48,034 nt of DNA from contig CAKPJC010000012.1 of the NCBI GenBank assembly GCA_934162535.1, forward strand, positions 1 to 48,034, read 5' to 3'. Position 1 is the stretch's first letter. The number at the start of each line of letters is the position of its first letter. The notes beneath the pieces were generated by a model. It worked only from the letters and a program-made list of their open reading frames with translations. It searched no databases and was not told the DNA's origin. This DNA comes from an uncultured Clostridia bacterium. GTDB lineage: Bacteria > Bacillota > Clostridia > TANB77 > CAG-508. Positions 24,983 to 32,466 of the stretch are shown here, piece after piece. A program made the translations under genes and the position numbers.

Positions 24983-25198
24983 ATGCAAATTACAAATACA
25001 GAAACACAAGGCACGAAGTATGTTCAAATTTATTTGACAGAAGATGAACTCCAAAAAAAAGAAACAAAAGATTTAGCCCAAAAGTATAAACAAGAAAAAT
25101 ATAGTGTGGCTATTTTCGTAAGTGGAAAAGAGAATTATCCCGAGATTCTTGAAAAAATAATTACGAAACAAGTGGAATTAAACAAAAATGTATGCTAA
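24983..25198 (+). CDS. Small protein upstream of the serine recombinase, 71 aa
   Basis: Not assigned to a family. The sequence (MQITNTETQGTKYVQIYLTEDELQKKET, then EKYSVAIFVSGKENYPEILEKIITKQV) reads as a small alpha/beta protein. AAGGAG precedes ATG 24983. It lies 47 bp before the recombinase start and is almost certainly co-transcribed with it. Small proteins in this position next to large serine recombinases can be accessory or directionality factors; that role here is inference only. Confidence 0.6.
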   Translation: MQITNTETQGTKYVQIYLTEDELQKKETKDLAQKYKQEKYSVAIFVSGKENYPEILEKIITKQVELNKNVC

Positions 25199-25245
25199 CA
25201 TGAAAACAAGCAATATCAGGCGAGATTTGGAGGATGAAATGACAG

Positions 25246-26811
25246 TTGTACGGATATTGTAGATTGTCTAGAGATGAAGATAAAGAAAACTATGCAAGTA
25301 TTGAAGAACAGAAAAGAATTATTCAAGACTATGCAACTTCTCGTAATTGGACTATCTCAGACTTCTATATAGATGACAATGTTTCGGGATATACCTTTAA
25401 CAGACCTGCATTTTCAAAAATGATTGAAAAAGTAAAAGGAGGAAAAATTGATGTAGTCATAGCAAAGGATTTATCAAGAATTGGAAGACATAACGGACGA
25501 GTGTTAGTTTTAATAGATGAGTTTAAGAATATTCAAAAGAATTTAATATTAGTTTCTGAAATGGGTGGAACTTATGATGTTTTAAATGATAGAGATGATA
25601 CTATTGGAATAACAACATGGTTTAATGAAAGATATGTTAAAGATTGTTCAAGAAAAACTAGAGACCACATGTATTCTAAACAAAAAACAGGAAGATTAAT
25701 TATGGGAAATTATTATGGATATATAAAAGATCCAGAGGATATAACAAAGCTATATGTTGATGAAGAACTACGACCTGTTATAGAATTGATATATAAGCTA
25801 TATACCGAAGAAGGAATTGGAAGAAAGAAAATTTGCGATATTCTAAATAGTAAATATAATTATCCAACTCCATCAGTTTACTATCAAATGAAACACTTGG
25901 AAAGAGGCAGAATATATAAACATCCTGTTCAAAAATTATGGTCCATATATATGGTAAGAAATATTTTAGAAAATGATGTATATTGTGGCACACTTAGAAC
26001 TCATAAGAAAAAGACTGTATCCATAAGAGGCAAAGCAATAAAGCTTCCAGAGGAAGAACATTTTGTATTTGAAAATCATCATGAAGCAATTATATCTAAA
26101 GAGACATTTAATTTAGCTCAAGAAATAAGAAAAAGAAAACTAAATACAAAAAGTACATCAAGTACGAGAAAAAGAAATTATTACTTTTCAGGACTTTGCA
26201 GATGTGGTGATTGTGGATTTGGAGTAAGTGGCATAACTATAACTAGAAAACAATCTCAAAAAGGTTATGAATGTTCACAATATAGAACTTATGGTAAAGC
26301 TAGATGCAAATGCCATGAAATTAAAGAATCAGATATAATTATACATTTTAAGGAATTTTTAAAATTTACTAAAAATAAATACATAGATGAAATAAATAAA
26401 ATACAGCTTCAAACAAAAACTAATACTAAAACAAATAATAAAGAAAAAATCAAATTTGAAATCGAAAACTTAAATGCTGAATACAAAGTTTTGATTAGTC
26501 AAAAAATTAAAGATTTAACTAATACTACAAATGAGTATCAACGAGAAATGGTTGAAAATGCATATAAAGAAGTGGAAAAAGACAAGACTAATCGTATAGA
26601 ACAATTACAAAAACTATTAGAACAACAGCAAGAAGATTTAGACACAGAAAAAATAAAAAAATTAAAAACGGCAATAGAATATTTTGATGATATTCTAAAA
26701 TCTAATGAACCTAATAGATATATTTTAGAGTGTTTAATTGATAAAATATGGATTTATCACGATAAAAGCGTGAAATTCGAGCTAAAACCTGAAATTAGCC
26801 GATTAATATAA
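25246..26811 (+). CDS. Large serine recombinase (element integrase)
   Basis: A 521-aa site-specific recombinase. The N-terminal resolvase domain (about 1-140) holds the nucleophile region YCRLSRDED with catalytic Ser at residue 8, and the conserved Arg cluster AKDLSRIGRH. A recombinase domain (about 155-265) follows, then a zinc ribbon (CRCGDCGFG near 318, with later Cys residues near 345-362), and a coiled coil (about 385-475) of the kind that controls integration versus excision. The start is TTG 25246 with GGAGG 12 nt upstream; an in-frame TGA at 25240-25242 rules out anything longer. The gene ends 18 bp before the right attachment core, and its product is the obvious candidate for inserting the element. 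Confidence 0.93.
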   Translation: MYGYCRLSRDEDKENYASIEEQKRIIQDYATSRNWTISDFYIDDNVSGYTFNRPAFSKMIEKVKGGKIDVVIAKDLSRIGRHNGRVLVLIDEFKNIQKNLILVSEMGGTYDVLNDRDDTIGITTWFNERYVKDCSRKTRDHMYSKQKTGRLIMGNYYGYIKDPEDITKLYVDEELRPVIELIYKLYTEEGIGRKKICDILNSKYNYPTPSVYYQMKHLERGRIYKHPVQKLWSIYMVRNILENDVYCGTLRTHKKKTVSIRGKAIKLPEEEHFVFENHHEAIISKETFNLAQEIRKRKLNTKSTSSTRKRNYYFSGLCRCGDCGFGVSGITITRKQSQKGYECSQYRTYGKARCKCHEIKESDIIIHFKEFLKFTKNKYIDEINKIQLQTKTNTKTNNKEKIKFEIENLNAEYKVLISQKIKDLTNTTNEYQREMVENAYKEVEKDKTNRIEQLQKLLEQQQEDLDTEKIKKLKTAIEYFDDILKSNEPNRYILECLIDKIWIYHDKSVKFELKPEISRLI

Positions 26812-26814
26812 TAT

Positions 26815-26829
26815 CCCCAAATTGAAGGC
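26815..26829 (+). promoter_or_regulatory. Right element arm of the attachment site
   Basis: CCCCAAATTG (26815-26824) is the exact inverse of CAATTTGGGG (14878-14887) at the left end. Joined around the core in a circular form, the two arms would be 26 bp apart and symmetric about a CC dinucleotide. Confidence 0.7.
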
Positions 26830-26844
26830 TTTTACCCCCGTATG
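26830..26844 (+). repeat. Right attachment-site core (attR)
   Basis: TTTTACCCCCGTATG, identical to the left core. It continues into peroxiredoxin codons FTPVCTTEM; the TG at its end starts the TGC codon of the peroxidatic cysteine. Confidence 0.85.
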
Positions 26845-27403
26845 CACAACAGAAATGATTGCATTTGCAAGAGCCAACAAATACTTTGAAAGCTTAAACA
26901 CCAAGCTGTTAGGAATAAGCATTGACAGTAATCCATCACACTTAGAATGGATGAATAACATTTATAATATGACAGGAATAGTATTGCCATTTCCAATAAT
27001 AGCAGACAGGAATGGAGAAATATCAAGAAGATATGGAATGATAGCAAATGATGTAAGCACAACAGAAACAGTAAGAAATGTATTCATAATAGATGATAAA
27101 GGAACAGTAAGAGTAATACTAATATATCCACTAAACATAGGGAGATTCATACCAGAAATAATAAGAATAATTCAAGCACTACAAATGTCAGAATGTAACA
27201 ACTCATCAATACCTGCAAACTGGATACCAGGTGGACCAGTAATAATGCCACCACCACGAACATTTCCAAAATTGAAAGAAAGGCAAGAATATATACAGGA
27301 AAGCAATAATGGTTTGAGTTGGTACTTAACATTTGAAGAGCCAAAGAAAAAATGTTTGGAACAAATAGAAAAAACAGAAAACAAAGAGATTGCGAAAAAA
27401 TAG
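26830..27403 (+). pseudogene. 3' part of the split peroxiredoxin gene, including the catalytic Cys
   Basis: The frame continues TPVCTTEMIAFARANKYFESL, GISIDSNPSHLEW, FPIIADRNGEISRRYGM, NVFIIDDKGTVR and ANWIPGG, which is the body and C-terminus of a Prx6-type peroxiredoxin. A TTG at 26822 inside the element end could start a truncated product (MKAFTPVCTTE), but it would lack the first strands of the fold. Together with the 5' piece the ancestral protein would be about 240 aa. The stop codon lies in the loop of a terminator. The codons are A-ending, as in the core chromosome. Confidence 0.88.
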
Positions 27404-27415
27404 CAATCTCTTTTA
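27383..27415. terminator. Terminator at the peroxiredoxin 3' end
   Basis: AAAGAGATTGC pairs with GCAATCTCTTT (11 bp) around a loop that contains the TAG stop codon. T-run follows. It also lies at the end of the convergent rqcH gene. Confidence 0.8.
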
Positions 27416-27424
27416 TCTTCAAAA

Positions 27425-29128
27425 TTAAACATCTTGAGGATTCACATTTAAAGTCTTATTATTTGTAAAAATGACCATTCCGGGTTTAGCACCATTAGGT
27501 TTTTTGACATACTGTACTTGGCAATAATCCACAGGAACATTAGAAGAGGCAAAAGCTTTGCTATGTTTAGCTGCCAATTGTGCACATTTAACAAGAATAT
27601 CATCAGTAATAGGCTTATCAACTTTTAATATTACATGACTTCCATGAATATCTTTTGCATGGAACCAAATATCGTTTTTATTTGCAAAAGAAAAAGTTAA
27701 TTTATCATTTTCTTTATTATTTCTTCCAACATATATTTTAAATCCATCAAAACAATATTCAATAGGAGAAAAAGAAGGAGACTTTTTCTTTCTAACAGTT
27801 TTGCTCTTCTTTTTGTTATTTGGAAATTTATCCTTAAAAATAACATTTTCATTTATTTCTTCAAATATAGACTGAATATCTTCCAAACAAGTGCAATTAT
27901 TTAATTCATAAACAATACTTTCAATATAATCAAGTTCCAATTCAGTATCATATTTCTGTTTTGTTACAATTTCAAGAGCATTTTTTAACTTATTATATTT
28001 CTTAAAATAATTTTTAGCATTAATATTAGCAGTATATTTAATATCTAGTGGAATAGAGATTAGGTTATTATTATCATAATAATTCTCTAATTCTACAGAA
28101 TTGGCATGGACATTATTTAATTTATACAAATTAGCAGTAATAAGCTCTCCATATAATTTATAAGTATCCATATCATCACATTCTGTAAGTTTTGAATTGA
28201 TATTTAATAATCGAGTATTATACTTTTTCAAAACATCTAATATTAATCTCAAAATGCTATTTCTGTAATTAACAAACTGCTCATTTGTTTCTTTTGCAAA
28301 ATAAAAATCATCAATAAAATAATTCAAACTATATTTATTATTCTTGTGTCCTAAAGTTAAAACATAATCAGATATAACATTATTTTTATAAATATTTTCA
28401 AAAACTAAATCCGTAGAATTGATAATATTACAAAAATAAGTATAAAGCTTTATAAGTTCTTCTTTTGAAAAAGACATTGTTAAACTACCACATTTTTCGA
28501 TAGAGTAGTTCACAAAAGATGTACTGAAACCAGTAAAACTATTTACTATGGATTTACATAAAGATAGTTCACTATTATATATTTTTGCATAAAACTCTTC
28601 AAAATTTGATAATTGTGTAAAATCAAACTTTTCAGATTTTGGCAATGTATATAAATGCGAGGGCAATATATCTCTATATGAATTTTTATTAGAATCAGTG
28701 CGTCGTTTAGCATCAATAATAACATTATTCTGATTTATTAATATAATATTACTATGTTTGCCCATAATCTCAAGAATAAGAGTTTTTGTTTCAATTTCAT
28801 TAAATTCATTTATTGTTTCAAATTCTAAATTAACAATTCTTTCTAATCCAAACATATATATTCTTGAGAGTCTTGCATTTATCAAATGCTTTCGTAATAG
28901 CATACAAAAATTTGGTGCTACAAGTGGATTAATTTTAGAATGAGTTGATAGATTAATTCTACAATTATGAGAATCTATACATAAATTAAGCAAGTAATTA
29001 ATACCTTTTGAATATATGCCCAAAACAACTGTATTTTTATCAGGCTCATATATTTTATCAACCTTTCCTCCAATAATATCATCAAGTTCTTGAATGATTG
29101 ATTTTGTTACAATTCCATCAAATGCCAT
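27425..29128 (-). CDS. rqcH: RqcH/NFACT-family ribosome quality control protein (fibronectin-binding-like)
   Basis: 567-aa NFACT protein. Bacterial RqcH binds stalled 50S subunits and adds C-terminal Ala tails to nascent chains; the family was earlier annotated as fibronectin-binding. The N-terminal NFACT-N domain reads AFDGIVTKSIIQELDDIIGGKVDKIYEP and LEIMGKHSNIILIN. A coiled coil spans about residues 330-450. The C-terminal NFACT-R domain contains YVGRNNKENDKLTFSFANKND, IWFHAKDIHGSHVILK and DYCQVQYVKKPNGAKPG. The start at 29128 (MAFDGIV) has GGAG; the longer frame upstream lacks one. It sits just right of the element insertion site and converges with the peroxiredoxin remnant. Confidence 0.93.
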   Translation of the reverse strand: MAFDGIVTKSIIQELDDIIGGKVDKIYEPDKNTVVLGIYSKGINYLLNLCIDSHNCRINLSTHSKINPLVAPNFCMLLRKHLINARLSRIYMFGLERIVNLEFETINEFNEIETKTLILEIMGKHSNIILINQNNVIIDAKRRTDSNKNSYRDILPSHLYTLPKSEKFDFTQLSNFEEFYAKIYNSELSLCKSIVNSFTGFSTSFVNYSIEKCGSLTMSFSKEELIKLYTYFCNIINSTDLVFENIYKNNVISDYVLTLGHKNNKYSLNYFIDDFYFAKETNEQFVNYRNSILRLILDVLKKYNTRLLNINSKLTECDDMDTYKLYGELITANLYKLNNVHANSVELENYYDNNNLISIPLDIKYTANINAKNYFKKYNKLKNALEIVTKQKYDTELELDYIESIVYELNNCTCLEDIQSIFEEINENVIFKDKFPNNKKKSKTVRKKKSPSFSPIEYCFDGFKIYVGRNNKENDKLTFSFANKNDIWFHAKDIHGSHVILKVDKPITDDILVKCAQLAAKHSKAFASSNVPVDYCQVQYVKKPNGAKPGMVIFTNNKTLNVNPQDV

Positions 29129-29176
29129 ATAATCATCTCCTAATTTTTGATAAAAATATGATAACATAAAATCTGC

Positions 29177-29767
29177 CTATTGTAAATAATCTAAAGGGTT
29201 AAGATAATTGTTATTAAACCTAAAACCAATGTGTAAGTGACAGCCAGTTGTTGCACCATTTGTATGTCGACCAGTATAATCAGAATATTTATTTCCAATA
29301 ACTCCATCAACATATTTTGGACCAACATGACCAATTACTTGTCCTTGACTGATAATATCACCTTCAGAAACTATGTAATTAGGAGAAACATGGCAATAAG
29401 AAATTTTTAAATTATCTTGTGTTGTTAATGTAATAGTATAACCACCACCACCAAAAAAACCTGTGAAAGTGATTTCACCATTTGCAGTTGCTATCAACTT
29501 TGTACCTTCTGGTGCTGGAATATCTACACCTTTATGATATGTTGATGCACCACCAGTTGGAGCATTCCTTTTACCAAAGGGAGAGGAAATACGAGTATAG
29601 CCAGGAATAGGCCATGCAAAATTTTGATTACCATAAAAAATCAGTTGAGAACTGTCTATTTCTGTATTAAGTAAATTATTACCAAAAGTAATTGTTGGGA
29701 TAAAAAAAGTACATATTAATATCGAAAAAACTATGACTTGAATAATTATTTTTTGAATAAATAACAC
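29177..29767 (-). CDS. Secreted M23 family metallopeptidase
   Basis: Predicted zinc endopeptidase acting on peptidoglycan cross-bridges outside the cell. A hydrophobic signal segment (IIIQVIVFSILICTFFIPTI) is followed by the LytM core: SPFGKRNAPTGG, then HKGVD (Zn His and Asp) and HLHIGFRF near the C-terminus. About 190 aa, so a minimal single-domain enzyme. The start is odd. A GTG at 29767 overlaps the last G of a perfect GGAGG (29767-29771), so it cannot use that site. An in-frame ATT at 29758 lies exactly 8 nt after it, and no ATG or TTG is available before the signal core. An AUU start is possible. The gene lies 48 bp upstream of rqcH. Confidence 0.9.
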   Translation of the reverse strand: MLFIQKIIIQVIVFSILICTFFIPTITFGNNLLNTEIDSSQLIFYGNQNFAWPIPGYTRISSPFGKRNAPTGGASTYHKGVDIPAPEGTKLIATANGEITFTGFFGGGGYTITLTTQDNLKISYCHVSPNYIVSEGDIISQGQVIGHVGPKYVDGVIGNKYSDYTGRHTNGATTGCHLHIGFRFNNNYLNPLDYLQ

Positions 29768-29817
29768 CTCCGATAAAAAAAATTGAATAAAAAACTCTAT
29801 AACGAGTGCAAAGTAAA

Positions 29818-29892
29818 TGGCAGGGGTAGAAGGATTCGAACCCTCACAGGCGGTTTTGGAGACCGATGTGCTACCATTGACACTATACCCCT
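29818..29892 (-). tRNA. tRNA-Trp (CCA anticodon)
   Basis: On the reverse strand the acceptor AGGGGTA pairs with TACCCCT, with discriminator G and an encoded CCA. The anticodon loop CTCCAAA gives CCA, which reads UGG. The T-loop contains GTTCGAATC. The D-arm pairs GTGT/GCAC. The first anticodon-stem pair is T/C, a mismatch. Confidence 0.93.
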
Positions 29893-29909
29893 AAATAAAT
29901 AACAATAAC

Positions 29910-29938
29910 ATCTTAACACAAAAAAAATAGTTTGACAA
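29910..29938 (-). promoter_or_regulatory. Promoter of tRNA-Trp
   Basis: Reverse strand TTGTCA (29933-29938), 17 bp, TAAGAT (29910-29915), about 18 bp upstream of the tRNA. Confidence 0.55.
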
Positions 29939-29956
29939 GATATTTTTTAAAAAATA

Positions 29957-29985
29957 TTGACAAAAAAAATAATTAAGATTATAAT
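29957..29985 (+). promoter_or_regulatory. Consensus promoter of the T-box/glyS transcript
   Basis: TTGACA (29957-29962), 17 bp, TATAAT (29980-29985), a perfect sigma-A consensus. It fires divergently from tRNA-Trp. Confidence 0.85.
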
Positions 29986-29991
29986 ACAGTA

Positions 29992-30210
29992 AGTTTAATA
30001 GTTACGAAGAAAAAGAAAAATTATATAGAATACTTATAGAGAGCTAATAAAAGGTGGAAGTTAGTAGTATAAAATATAAGGGGAGCTTTGGAGTAACATG
30101 TAATTAAGGTGCATAAAGCAAAGAGCTTTATGAATTAGGGTGGAAACGCGGAACAATAACTTTCGTCCCTAGCAGTATTATTAATATTTGCTAGAGGTGA
30201 AAGTTTTTTT
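29992..30210 (+). promoter_or_regulatory. T-box riboswitch controlling glyS
   Basis: The leader senses uncharged tRNA and decides between antitermination and termination. The T-box sequence AGGGTGGAAACGCGG lies at 30137-30151. An AGAGAGC element is near 30039. A GGGGA stretch (30080-30084) before CTTTGGAG can supply a GGG or GGA glycine specifier codon. The terminator arms AACTTTC...CCTAGCA (30158-30174) and TGCTAG.GG..GAAAGTT (30189-30205) end in a run of T. The T-box has AA where ACC is usual (GGAAACGCG rather than GGNACCGCG). Confidence 0.88.
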
Positions 30211-30249
30211 GAATTTATATCTTTAGCAAGAAAAAAGGGAGGAATTAAA

Positions 30250-31632
30250 ATGGTAAAATCAATGGACACAATAGTAAATTTGTGTAAAGCAAGAGGATAT
30301 ATATATCCAGGATCAGAAATATATGGGGGATTAGCAAATACATGGGATTATGGACCTTTAGGTGTAGAGCTAAAAAACAATGTAAAAGCATTATGGAGAA
30401 AGAAATTCATACAAGAAAACAAACATAATGTAGGACTAGACGCAGCAATATTAATGAATCCACAAACATGGGTAGCATCAGGACATGTTGGAGGATTTTC
30501 AGACCCACTTATAGACTGTAAAGAATGCAAAACAAGACATAGAGCAGACAAGCTAATAGAAGAATGGGCACATGATCATGGAAGAGACATGGTAGCAGAT
30601 GGTATGACAGATGAACAACTAATAAAATTTATGGATGATAACAATATATGTTGCCCTAAATGTGGAAAACACAACTTCACATCAATTCGTAAATTTAACT
30701 TGATGTTTAAAACATTCCAAGGAGTTACTGAAGATGCAAAAGCAGAAATATATTTAAGACCAGAAACAGCACAAGGAATATTTGTAAACTTCAAAAATGT
30801 AATAAGAACAACAAGAAAAAAAATACCTATGGGAATAGCACAAATAGGAAAAGCATTTAGAAATGAAATAACACCAGGAAACTTCACATTCAGAACAAGA
30901 GAATTTGAACAAATGGAACTAGAATTTTTCTGCAAACCAGGAACAGACTTAGAATGGCACGAATATTGGAAAAAATATTGTAAAAACTGGTTGCTAGGAC
31001 TAGGAATGAAAGAAGAAAATATAAGACTTAGAGACCACTCAAAAGAAGAACTATCACATTACAGTAATGCGACAACAGACATAGAATTTGCATTTCCATT
31101 TGGATGGGGAGAACTATGGGGAATTGCAGATAGAACAGACTTTGACTTAAAATGTCACATGAAAGAATCAAAAGAAGATTTTACATATACAGACCCAGAA
31201 ACAAACGAAAAATATGTACCATATTGTATAGAGCCATCATTAGGAGCAGATAGAGTTGCATTAGCATTTTTATGTAATAGTTATGATGAAGAAGAGATAG
31301 CAGAAGGAGATACAAGAGTTGTATTACATTTACATCCAGCATTGGCACCATATAAAGTTGCAATATTACCATTGTCAAAAAAACTATCAGAAAAAGCAGA
31401 TGAGGTATATACACAACTATCAAAGAAATTTATGTGTGACTATGATGAAGCTGGTTCAATAGGAAAAAGATATAGAAGGCAAGATGAGATAGGAACACCA
31501 TATTGTATAACAGTAGACTTTGACACATTAGAAGATAACTGTGTAACAATAAGAGACAGAGATACAATGGAGCAAGTCAGAATTAATATAAATGAATTAG
31601 AAAAATGGATTGCCGAGAAAATAGAATTCTAA
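30250..31632 (+). CDS. glyS: Glycyl-tRNA synthetase (single-chain, dimeric type)
   Basis: Class II synthetase of 460 aa, the alpha2 type found in many Firmicutes, archaea and eukaryotes (also called glyQS). Visible features: the N-terminal ARGYIYPGSEIYGG motif; WDYGPLG; a zinc-ribbon-like insertion (CKECK near residue 98 and CCPKCGKHNF near 136); motif 2 FRNEI followed by FRTREFEQMELEFF; motif 3 in EPSLGADRVALAF; and a C-terminal anticodon-binding domain (YKVAILPLSKK). GGGAGG precedes ATG 30250. Expression should respond to glycine-tRNA charging through the T-box leader. Confidence 0.97.
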   Translation: MVKSMDTIVNLCKARGYIYPGSEIYGGLANTWDYGPLGVELKNNVKALWRKKFIQENKHNVGLDAAILMNPQTWVASGHVGGFSDPLIDCKECKTRHRADKLIEEWAHDHGRDMVADGMTDEQLIKFMDDNNICCPKCGKHNFTSIRKFNLMFKTFQGVTEDAKAEIYLRPETAQGIFVNFKNVIRTTRKKIPMGIAQIGKAFRNEITPGNFTFRTREFEQMELEFFCKPGTDLEWHEYWKKYCKNWLLGLGMKEENIRLRDHSKEELSHYSNATTDIEFAFPFGWGELWGIADRTDFDLKCHMKESKEDFTYTDPETNEKYVPYCIEPSLGADRVALAFLCNSYDEEEIAEGDTRVVLHLHPALAPYKVAILPLSKKLSEKADEVYTQLSKKFMCDYDEAGSIGKRYRRQDEIGTPYCITVDFDTLEDNCVTIRDRDTMEQVRININELEKWIAEKIEF

Positions 31633-31660
31633 AGAAAAAGTAGGATAAATCTTGAAAAAG

Positions 31661-31702
31661 GAAGAAAGATTGAAAATATTTATAATAATTTAATCTTTCT
31701 TC
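31661..31702 (+). terminator. Hairpin after glyS
   Basis: GAAGAAAGATT pairs perfectly with AATCTTTCTTC (11 bp) over a 20-nt AT-rich loop. The T-run is absent, so it may be a processing or partial termination structure. Confidence 0.5.
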
Positions 31703-31740
31703 AACCAGGTTTGTGCCTTTAGAAAGGGAAGAAATAAAAA

Positions 31741-32445
31741 ATGGAAAACAAAAAAACAATAATTGGAATAATAATAGTAATAGTTTTAATTATAGCATTA
31801 GTAATAGTATCATATTTGTATAGTGAATTCAGTAATAAACAATTGAATATTTTAAAAGAAGAAACAAATACTATATTACAATCTAATATAGTAACAGACG
31901 AAATAAATTCTGAAATAAAAGCAGACAAAAACTTTGGAATTGTTGAAAAGGCAATAAAAGAATATACATCAGAAATAAGAAATAAATATATAGAAATAAA
32001 TAAAATAGATTCTGAACTTAATCCTAATGAAATATTTTCTGCAAAAAAATTGCAAGATTCAAATATGGATGATATAAACAAAATAATAGACAAATACAAA
32101 AATCAGACACAAAAAATATCATTAGAATGTAAAGAGCAAATAAAAGAAGAAAATATAATAAAAAATATTGAGAGTAAAAACATAAAACAAAGAAAGAACT
32201 ATTATGAAGACTTATATAAAACAATAATGTTAAGTGAAACAATGAAAAAACAATATGAAACAATAACAAGTGAGATTGACAAAAAAGAACAACAAATATA
32301 TAATAAACTAGAAAAGTTAAAAAATATAGAAAAATATTTAAAAAACAATAAAGAATTTTGGACAATAAATGATAATAAAGTACAATTTAGTAATATAAGC
32401 AAAATGACAGAATATTATAATTTAGTTAATGAGCTATTAGACTAA
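31741..32445 (+). CDS. Hypothetical membrane-anchored coiled-coil protein, 234 aa
   Basis: Not recognised. A single hydrophobic helix (residues about 6-28, IIGIIIVIVLIIALVIVSYLY) is followed by about 200 residues rich in Lys, Glu, Ile and Asn with long heptad-like helical stretches (NKIIDKYKNQTQKISLECKEQ and EIDKKEQQIYNKLEKLKNI). No enzyme motif is visible. AAAGGGAAG precedes ATG 31741. It lies 21 bp before glmM and is likely co-transcribed with it. A role at the cell envelope is possible. Confidence 0.7.
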   Translation: MENKKTIIGIIIVIVLIIALVIVSYLYSEFSNKQLNILKEETNTILQSNIVTDEINSEIKADKNFGIVEKAIKEYTSEIRNKYIEINKIDSELNPNEIFSAKKLQDSNMDDINKIIDKYKNQTQKISLECKEQIKEENIIKNIESKNIKQRKNYYEDLYKTIMLSETMKKQYETITSEIDKKEQQIYNKLEKLKNIEKYLKNNKEFWTINDNKVQFSNISKMTEYYNLVNELLD

Positions 32446-32466
32446 TTAGATTAGGGGGAATTAATA

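Larger units (their letters stand above)
14857..26844 (+). mobile_element. Serine-recombinase integrative element (about 12 kb) inside a peroxiredoxin gene
   Basis: Both ends carry the same 15 bp, TTTTACCCCCGTATG, at 14857-14871 and 26830-26844. Deleting one copy plus the interior (11,973 bp) restores an open peroxiredoxin frame through HPGDFTPVCTTE. The recombinase gene ends 18 bp from the right repeat, as is usual for integrases next to their attachment site. Cargo in order: leader peptide and SDR epimerase, reverse-strand two-HTH regulator, orphan sorting signal, two NPKTG surface proteins, a small membrane protein, a 71-aa protein and the recombinase. No relaxase, replication or secretion genes are visible, so it may be mobilised in trans or move only within the cell. 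Confidence 0.85.

Noticed and set aside
14857..26844. Self-transmissible conjugative element or prophage
   Set aside because: No relaxase, VirB4, replication, capsid, terminase or portal gene is visible inside.
26822..27403. Independent peroxiredoxin-like gene starting at TTG
   Set aside because: The start lies in element sequence and the product would miss the N-terminal part of the fold, which is found at 14717-14872.
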